Notes under the pieces: generated by a model
Database searches by the model: none
Told to the model about the DNA's origin: nothing
Seen by the model: only the letters and a program-made list of their open reading frames with translations
Made by a program: the position numbers and the translations under genes
DNA from: Yersinia alsatica
GTDB lineage: Bacteria; Pseudomonadota; Gammaproteobacteria; Enterobacterales; Enterobacteriaceae
Reading direction: 5' to 3'
Assembly (NCBI RefSeq): GCF_902170305.1
Contig: NZ_CABHWW010000009.1
Location: forward strand, 62,001-126,000
DNA: 64,000 nt
In this document: positions 57,957 to 64,000 of the stretch, in pieces
How positions within the stretch are numbered: position 1 is the first letter of the stretch
How the letters are laid out: each line of letters opens with the position of its first letter

Positions 57957-57981
57957 AAACTGAAGCAGAGTTTAAATACAA

Positions 57982-59604
57982 ATGAGCAGAAAACTTTCCA
58001 TTGCACTAGCCCAGCTAAATTGGTTGGTCGGCGATATCGAAGGCAACACTGAACGTATGTTGCAAACCTTACATGAGCAGCAGAAGGCGGGAGCCTCACT
58101 GGTCATGTTCTCTGAGCTGGCTCTGTCTGGGTATCCGCCCGAAGATCTGCTGTATCGTGATGATTTCTATCAACGCTGCGAAGCACAATTGGATCGTTTA
58201 CAGGCGGCAGCGCAGCAAACGGCGGTGTTGGTCGGTCATCCATGGCGTGAGGCGGGTAATCTCTATAATGCACTGTCGCTGTTTGCTGATGGCAAATTGC
58301 AAGCGCGCTATTTCAAGCAGCAACTCCCCAACTACGGCGTATTTGACGAGAAGCGCTATTTCTCAGCTGGCCATGACACCTGCGTGGTAGAGCTAAAAGG
58401 CTACCGTCTGGGCCTGCTTATTTGTGAAGATCTCTGGTTCGATGGCCCGGTTGATGCGGCTAAAGCGGCTGGCGCAGAAATAGTGTTGTCGATCAATGCT
58501 TCGCCTTATAATCGTGAAAAGCCTTATATCCGCAAAACCTTGATGGCGGCTCATTGCCAGCGTACCGGCTTGCCATTGGTGTATCTCAACCAGATTGGCG
58601 GGCAGGATGAGCTGATTTTTGACGGCTGTTCCAAAGTGTTTGATGCTGCTGGCAATATGACTCATCGTCTGGCGGCCTTTGCTGAACAAACCGCCTTGGT
58701 GCAATTCAATGAGTGTGAAGTGGTGCCGATGATGGCACCAGCCGCAGAGTTACCACCACTGGCGCAAGTGTATGAAGCGCTGGTATTGGCGGTGCGTGAT
58801 TATGTCACTAAGAATGGCTTTAATGGCGCGGTATTGGGGCTTTCCGGCGGGATTGACTCGGCACTCACACTGGCGATTGCTGTGGATGCGTTAGGTAAAG
58901 ATAAGGTCCAGGCATTGATGATGCCGTTCCGTTACACCGCAGATATCAGTATTGCTGATGCCAAAGAAGAAGCTGAAATTCTGGGGATTGAATTTGATGT
59001 GCTCTCCATCGAGCCGATGTTTGATGCCTTTATGGGCCAATTGTCGCCGATGTTTGCGGGTACTGCGCGCGATACTACAGAAGAAAACCTACAAGCGCGC
59101 TGCCGTGGTGTGGTGTTGATGGCCTTGTCGAACAAGCGCCGCAGCATTGTATTAACCACCGGTAACAAAAGCGAAATGGCCGTAGGCTATGCCACACTGT
59201 ACGGTGATATGGCTGGTGGTTTTGATGTCCTGAAAGATGTGCCCAAGACGCTGGTATTCAAATTATCAGAATATCGCAATACCGTTTCATATGTGATTCC
59301 GCAACGGGTTATCACCCGTCCACCATCAGCGGAGCTGGCACCGGATCAGAAAGATGAGGATAGCCTGCCACCTTATGATATTTTGGACGCCATTCTCGAA
59401 GGGTATGTCGAGCAGGATAAGTCAGTTGCAGATTTGGTTGCTGACGGTTTTGATGAAACTATCGTGCGTAAAGTCATCCGCCTGGTAGATATCAATGAAT
59501 ACAAACGGCGTCAGTCAGCTGTTGGGCCGCGTATCACCGCCCGCAATTTTGGCAAAGATAGACGCTATCCGATTACATCAGGCTTTGGCCGCAAGAATTG
59601 GTAA
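57982..59604 (+). CDS. nadE: Glutamine-dependent NAD+ synthetase
   Basis: Final step of NAD synthesis, amidating nicotinate adenine dinucleotide with glutamine-derived ammonia. The 540 residues join an N-terminal nitrilase-type glutaminase (Glu45 in FSELALSGYPPEDLL, Lys in LPNYGVFDEKR, Cys in LICEDLW) to a C-terminal synthetase with the PP-loop LSGGIDSALTLA. E. coli uses only a short ammonia-dependent NadE, so this is a different type. It lies 15 bases before glnB, which senses nitrogen status; they are probably co-transcribed. Confidence 0.94.
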   Translation: MSRKLSIALAQLNWLVGDIEGNTERMLQTLHEQQKAGASLVMFSELALSGYPPEDLLYRDDFYQRCEAQLDRLQAAAQQTAVLVGHPWREAGNLYNALSLFADGKLQARYFKQQLPNYGVFDEKRYFSAGHDTCVVELKGYRLGLLICEDLWFDGPVDAAKAAGAEIVLSINASPYNREKPYIRKTLMAAHCQRTGLPLVYLNQIGGQDELIFDGCSKVFDAAGNMTHRLAAFAEQTALVQFNECEVVPMMAPAAELPPLAQVYEALVLAVRDYVTKNGFNGAVLGLSGGIDSALTLAIAVDALGKDKVQALMMPFRYTADISIADAKEEAEILGIEFDVLSIEPMFDAFMGQLSPMFAGTARDTTEENLQARCRGVVLMALSNKRRSIVLTTGNKSEMAVGYATLYGDMAGGFDVLKDVPKTLVFKLSEYRNTVSYVIPQRVITRPPSAELAPDQKDEDSLPPYDILDAILEGYVEQDKSVADLVADGFDETIVRKVIRLVDINEYKRRQSAVGPRITARNFGKDRRYPITSGFGRKNW

Positions 59605-59958
<354 letters not shown>

Positions 59959-59976
59959 TTGCTATCTGTCATGCAG

Positions 59977-60015
59977 TAAAAAGCCCGTTTCGTTTTGCGA
60001 CGAACGGGCTTTTTA
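59977..60015 (+). terminator. Terminator after glnB
   Basis: AAAAAGCCCGTTTCG ... CGAACGGGCTTTTT hairpin. Confidence 0.85.
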
Positions 60016-60083
60016 GCTTATGTTTCTATAACTTCTTGATATCCCAAACTTCTTGATATCCCTGCGACGGCAGATTGGCGGGA

Positions 60084-61379
60084 TTAGGCGGGAACAAATA
60101 GCCCCAACCAATAGAACAGGTTAAGCACCACACCGGCGATAATCACCGCCACCACAGGTGCGGCAATCTTCATCACTGGGCGGCCAATAGCTTCGTTGAG
60201 GAAATACAGGGCTGTGGTGATAGTGAAACCGGTATAACCGGCCATTTTGATCGAGGCAAAAATAGCCCCGATTAACAGCGCATATTCCATCAACAAGTTC
60301 ATGGCGTTACGAATATTGTCGGAGGCATTACGCACCGAAGGGAAGCGGCCCAGCCACTTGCCGATTGAGCGCAACATCAATACTTCCAGCGATATTACAA
60401 CCGCTCCAATTATCCCTGCCAGCAATGGGTTAGGGACCAAATAACCGACCACAAACACAAAGGTGAAGCCAGCAACCGCATAGACACCCGTCGCCAGCGC
60501 GGTGGTGGCTATCAGGGGCACAAAGCCGAGGCCACGCATAAACTCGGCCAATGATGCTTGGTGGATCAAAGCTAATGACTCTTCTGGTGTGATACCCGGC
60601 GCATAGGCTTTGGCCAGTGTGTAAATCGACACTTCACTGCCGCCGAAGATTTTCATACTCGCGACGGCAGAAATTAACCCGCCGACAATTGCCAGCATGG
60701 GTAGGTTTTTAATTATTCGTTGGGTTCGCTCTTCGAAAACAGAGTGCCCGCCACCACCTCCCAGGTGGGTTTTGGCCCGTAAATCTTGTGCGATGGCGAT
60801 ACCGATCAGCAGGATCATACCGACAAAAATTTCAATAGATTCAGGGAATAGGCCGGTGAAACGGGTGATAATTAGGCGGGTTAGCAGCACGATAAAGGCG
60901 GAAACAACCGCGGTTTTCCAGCCAAATTGATAGAAAATAGCCACCAGAGGGAACAGGGCAAAGGCGGAAATTACCGGGCTGCTTAGCTCCCCCAGTGAGC
61001 CAATAAAGTTCACCGGCAATGAGGTTAAGGCGGTGTTGACGGCGGGCAAGCTGGTAAGAGCCAAAATACCCCAGGCGGCACCTAGCGCGAAGGCCAGATA
61101 GCTATTGATCGCCAATACGCCAATGATGTCTGTCGGCAGGAACAGTAACCAAGAGTTAAGCAAGCCGGTGGAGAGAGTAAATGAGATACCGACGGAGGCA
61201 ATAAAGCCGACACTCAGGCCGAAAGCGATACTGCCGGCTTCACGGCGGCTCATATTACCTTCAACCAATTGCGGAAGAATAGGGCGAATACCGTCATGGA
61301 ACACGGCGACAGAACGGTGAGAAAGCAGCGCGGTCATCCCTGTCAGCAGGGCAACCACAACAATATGAATATAATCCAC
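60084..61379 (-). CDS. yhfT: YhfT-like membrane transporter
   Basis: Predicted inner-membrane transporter of unknown substrate. The 431 residues have about eleven helices and follow E. coli YhfT (434 residues): RSVAVFHDGIRPILPQLVEG, FGLSVGFIASVGIS, LPTDIIG and GGGGGHSVFEERT. It starts at GTG 61379 after AAGGGGA. Last gene of the minus-strand unit yhfX-php-yhfU-yhfT; convergent with glnB. Confidence 0.85.
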   Translation of the reverse strand: MDYIHIVVVALLTGMTALLSHRSVAVFHDGIRPILPQLVEGNMSRREAGSIAFGLSVGFIASVGISFTLSTGLLNSWLLFLPTDIIGVLAINSYLAFALGAAWGILALTSLPAVNTALTSLPVNFIGSLGELSSPVISAFALFPLVAIFYQFGWKTAVVSAFIVLLTRLIITRFTGLFPESIEIFVGMILLIGIAIAQDLRAKTHLGGGGGHSVFEERTQRIIKNLPMLAIVGGLISAVASMKIFGGSEVSIYTLAKAYAPGITPEESLALIHQASLAEFMRGLGFVPLIATTALATGVYAVAGFTFVFVVGYLVPNPLLAGIIGAVVISLEVLMLRSIGKWLGRFPSVRNASDNIRNAMNLLMEYALLIGAIFASIKMAGYTGFTITTALYFLNEAIGRPVMKIAAPVVAVIIAGVVLNLFYWLGLFVPA

Positions 61380-61389
61380 GGTGGTCCCC

Positions 61390-61743
61390 TTAGCGCAGTT
61401 GCGTAATCAGCAGTGGGATGGCATGTTCAATATGTTCGACCGACAAGCCAAAGGCTACTTTGCCCTCAGCGACAAACTTTTCTATCTGCTCAGGTTTTGC
61501 TTTGATGCCAGGCTTGGCAATAGTGGCACTTTTGTTATAGCCAATAATTGCGATAGCCATTGATAATGCCGCTCCAGCACCGGTATTACAGGCACCGATA
61601 TAATAATCCAATTGGCCTTCTTTGACTTTTAGGGCGGCATCCATATCCGAGAGAATAAAAGTCTCGAAAGTATTCGGTGCCGTCTGCTCAATCATTTCGC
61701 GTATTAACTCTCGTTGCAGCCCGGCAATGCCAATCTTCTTCAT
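61390..61743 (-). CDS. yhfU: YhfU, DUF2620 protein
   Basis: A 117-residue cytoplasmic protein of unknown function, nearly collinear with E. coli YhfU: MKKIGIAGLQREL at the start, LDYYIGACNTGAGAALSMAIA and FGLSVEHIEHAIPLLI. ATG 61743 follows AGGAAAG; a GTG two codons upstream overlaps the php stop and is less likely. Ten bases separate it from yhfT. Confidence 0.88.
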   Translation of the reverse strand: MKKIGIAGLQRELIREMIEQTAPNTFETFILSDMDAALKVKEGQLDYYIGACNTGAGAALSMAIAIIGYNKSATIAKPGIKAKPEQIEKFVAEGKVAFGLSVEHIEHAIPLLITQLR

Positions 61744-61745
61744 AA

Positions 61746-62633
61746 TCACTTTCCTTGCGTCTTGAAAAATTTATTAGGATTGTGGCGCAACATCATTTCC
61801 ACCTGATCGTGGGAAATCCCTGCGGCCAGTAACATGGGAACAAACGAATCAACTAAATAGCTAAATCCACTGCCGCCATTGGCTTTTAAATGTGAGCGAC
61901 GGGTGATATCCATCGACAGCATAACCCTATCTAATAACCCATGTTCGGCGAGGGTAACTAACATGGCGACACGGCGCTCATCCGGGAAATAGCTATTTTT
62001 ACCAATGGTGTCGAATTGGACATATACGCCCATATCGATCATTTTCATAATAAGGTCTGGCTGTTCTTTCAGGTCACAATGGCCGATAACCACCCGATCC
62101 AGTGGGACCGCATACTGTTTGAGCAGGGCTATTTGTTGCAACCCCATAGTACTGAAACTGGTATGGGTAGAAATGGCAAGGCCAGTTGCATGGTGAGCCA
62201 GCGCTGCGGCATGAAAGACTTTTGCTTCATCAGGGGTAACCACACCCTCACTGGTACCAATTTCAGCAATAACACCGGCTTTTAGCTCAGTTCCATCAAT
62301 ACCAATCTCAATCTCATCAATCATGGTCTGCGCTAATTGTTGCGCGCTACTCTCGCGCACCATCGGCGGATAGAAACTGTCGGTGTAATATCCGGTTGAA
62401 GCGATAACGTTTATGCCACTGTCGCGCATCAAATTCAATAAAAACTGAGGGTTGCGCCCCATGTATCGATTGGTGACTTCGACGATATTCGCCACACCTT
62501 TGCCCACTAATTCACGCATTTCGTCGCAAATGGGTTGATATTGGTCCAAGCGACAGTCCAGATTATTTTTAAATCCGGACAAATCAATATGCAGATGTTC
62601 GTGGGCGTAGGTATATCCATTGGGATTGATCAT
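61746..62633 (-). CDS. php: Phosphotriesterase homology protein Php
   Basis: Binuclear-zinc amidohydrolase-fold protein, natural substrate unknown to me. The 295 residues show the metal motif AHEHLHIDL near the N-terminus and Glu in IAEIGTSEG, in the place where true phosphotriesterases have a carboxylated Lys. The His of STHTSF, the His of GHCDL and the Asp of LSMDITRR follow. E. coli Php (YhfV) has the same Glu. Between yhfX and yhfU. Confidence 0.88.
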   Translation of the reverse strand: MINPNGYTYAHEHLHIDLSGFKNNLDCRLDQYQPICDEMRELVGKGVANIVEVTNRYMGRNPQFLLNLMRDSGINVIASTGYYTDSFYPPMVRESSAQQLAQTMIDEIEIGIDGTELKAGVIAEIGTSEGVVTPDEAKVFHAAALAHHATGLAISTHTSFSTMGLQQIALLKQYAVPLDRVVIGHCDLKEQPDLIMKMIDMGVYVQFDTIGKNSYFPDERRVAMLVTLAEHGLLDRVMLSMDITRRSHLKANGGSGFSYLVDSFVPMLLAAGISHDQVEMMLRHNPNKFFKTQGK

Positions 62634-62694
62634 CGGGCAGGCTCCGAAGCAAGTCAGTCATTATACGGAAGATTGATTCTATTAGTATCGCTTA

Positions 62695-63867
62695 CTATTC
62701 TGGCAGTTTATTGCCCTGACTATCATAGCGACCCATTATGCGCGGGTTTCCACTTTGGATGCCATCAATCAAAACCACGTCACTGCGAGTAACAAATATT
62801 TGGGTACGGAAACTCATGATAACCGGGCTGCCGACCGGGAACTGTCCTGCGAGTCGCAGGCAATAATCGATACTGTCATCATCAATCGGTAATATCGTGC
62901 TTTGGCTAAATTGGTTATCGTGCCAAATCAATGCATTCTGTAAATGGCCGCGACGATAATGGCCGCCACCAAATAAATAACTGTTAGCCGCAAAATGATG
63001 GGAAATCTCGGACAGATAAAGCATGGATATCTGTTCTGGTTGGTCACCATGCTGATTGGCAGGAATGGTACCGGTGAGGGCATGGCCCGGCTCACTGTGT
63101 GTCACCCCCCATTGAGCCAATTGAGGCAGGGTGGTGCAACTGGTTGCTGAGGGGGCATTCACCTGCTCAATACTCACCCCCTGTGCCTGTAAAATATTCC
63201 GCGCGGCCAGTAGAGTATGCATGTTGGCTGTTGGCGAAGTCCGCTGTGACTGGGAGTCATATAGCATGCAGGGAAAATGTGTTATCCCGACTAATCGTAC
63301 CGCCGGCATCTCTCTCAAAGCTGCAATCACTGCGGGTAGCTGGCTTAATTCAAAACCAGCTTCCTGCCCGGCATATAATAAGTCGCCAGATTGGCAAACT
63401 TTCAGCATGAGTGGCTGGATAATATGCTGACGATGGGCGGCCTGCGATATTTCCAGTGCCTTTTCTAATGAGAAAACAGTAATGACTTCAGGTCGTTGGC
63501 GAACAACTTCGTCCACCATGCCAGAAGGTGGTTGGACCAAATGCCCAATATGAGCAACAGGAATGGCGTGGCGATAAAGCTGGCGCGCTTCTTTAAAATC
63601 AACGGCTACCATGCCCTGATAGCGCTGGTCCTGATATTGGCAAGCCAGCAGGCGGCGGCATAACTCCGGGTTTCGCCCGAATTGCTTACTCATCAAATAC
63701 AGTTTTATCTGGTAACGACTTGCTGTTTCAAGCAGCAGGCGAGCATTCGCTTCTGTCTGTTCAACATCAATGACATAGCTATCAGGAGAAATTTTCCCCT
63801 GGTGCCAAAAAGAAATAGCCGCATCAATTAATTGAGTATTTTGTTTTAACAGGGTTTTTAAAAACAT
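62695..63867 (-). CDS. yhfX: YhfX, PLP-dependent alanine-racemase-like protein
   Basis: Predicted pyridoxal-phosphate enzyme with an alanine-racemase-type N-terminal barrel. The 390 residues have DSYVIDVEQTEANARLLLE and LYLMSKQFGRNP, where the Lys is the probable PLP Schiff-base residue (in this family usually VxK). HxxLVQPP, THFPCM and a C-terminal beta domain (GGHYRRGHLQ, SVLIDGIQSGNPRI-like) follow. First gene of the minus-strand unit; an AGGA lies seven bases before its start. Substrate unknown. Confidence 0.82.
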   Translation of the reverse strand: MFLKTLLKQNTQLIDAAISFWHQGKISPDSYVIDVEQTEANARLLLETASRYQIKLYLMSKQFGRNPELCRRLLACQYQDQRYQGMVAVDFKEARQLYRHAIPVAHIGHLVQPPSGMVDEVVRQRPEVITVFSLEKALEISQAAHRQHIIQPLMLKVCQSGDLLYAGQEAGFELSQLPAVIAALREMPAVRLVGITHFPCMLYDSQSQRTSPTANMHTLLAARNILQAQGVSIEQVNAPSATSCTTLPQLAQWGVTHSEPGHALTGTIPANQHGDQPEQISMLYLSEISHHFAANSYLFGGGHYRRGHLQNALIWHDNQFSQSTILPIDDDSIDYCLRLAGQFPVGSPVIMSFRTQIFVTRSDVVLIDGIQSGNPRIMGRYDSQGNKLPE

Positions 63868-64000
63868 TTTATGTCCTGATTGTCCACGGCATCACAGATT
63901 TAATTAAATTATCATTATTTTGAATATTTATTATAAAAGTGCCCTGATGCTATATTTTCTATAACTGTGCCCTAATAAATTAACTTAACGCAAAGTGGGC
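63868..64000. other. Upstream region of the yhf unit (window end)
   Basis: A+T-rich 133 bases with no gene, probably the promoter region of the yhfX-php-yhfU-yhfT unit. Whether regulator yhfZ or other yhf genes lie beyond cannot be seen. Confidence 0.4.

Overview
The window is a chromosomal segment of an enterobacterium, almost certainly a Yersinia of the enterocolitica-like group. The urease tail is followed by the Yersinia-specific urea channel gene yut and nickel permease gene ureH. The flagellum-exported phospholipase pair yplA-yplB is present. ERIC elements are scattered through the intergenic spaces, and gene order from ratA-ratB to glnB is the enterobacterial one. No prophage, plasmid, CRISPR array, IS element or transposase was seen.

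Layout. 1-4161: end of a urease operon (ureG, ureD), then yut, ureH and, convergent, hdeB; together an acid-survival and nitrogen-acquisition block. 4570-9096: a Kch-type K+ channel, two adjacent fluoride channel genes (crcB), the aldo-keto reductase yghZ and the secreted PQQ sugar dehydrogenase yliI. 9686-14848: a chitobiose/cellobiose operon, chbB-chbC-(GH1 glycosidase)-chbA-chbR-chbG, in which a GH1 enzyme stands in for the usual GH4 ChbF; it is preceded by two CRP-like sites. 14965-15285: a small FlxA-like gene with a flagellar sigma-28 promoter. 15516-16409: tmRNA and its partner smpB. 16570-22713: ratAB, bamE, recN (two LexA boxes), nadK, grpE (sigma-32 promoter), ung, grcA (FNR box). 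22933-24643: yplA-yplB behind a sigma-28 promoter.

24726-39513 is mostly conserved core: srmB, trmN, nadB, the rpoE-rseABC envelope-stress operon with a coupled leader ORF, and lepA-lepB-rnc-era-recO-pdxJ-acpS. It is interrupted by an AT-rich orphan membrane-protein gene (31505-32341) and by tandem ERICs before rnc. 39958-46225: a GntP-family permease, ferredoxin yfhL, an RpiR-type regulator divergent from murQ, pgpC, a DUF2157 membrane protein and tadA. 46227-51876: mltF and purL (PurR box).

51929-59958: two paralogous small exported proteins of unknown function; the sRNA gene glmY with a sigma-54 promoter and three GlrR operators; glrK-qseG-glrR, whose QseG carries a long Lys-Pro-x-Glu repeat tail; a glutamine-dependent nadE; and glnB. 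60084-63867: a compact yhf-type operon on the minus strand (yhfX-php-yhfU-yhfT).

The least explained parts are the exported paralogue pair (51929-52855), the structured RNA-like region between glmY and glrK (53604-53884), the orphan membrane gene in the rse-lep interval, the compact yhf operon, the QseG repeat tail and the rewired chb operon. All family assignments come from reading the translations and recalling known relatives; no database search was run.
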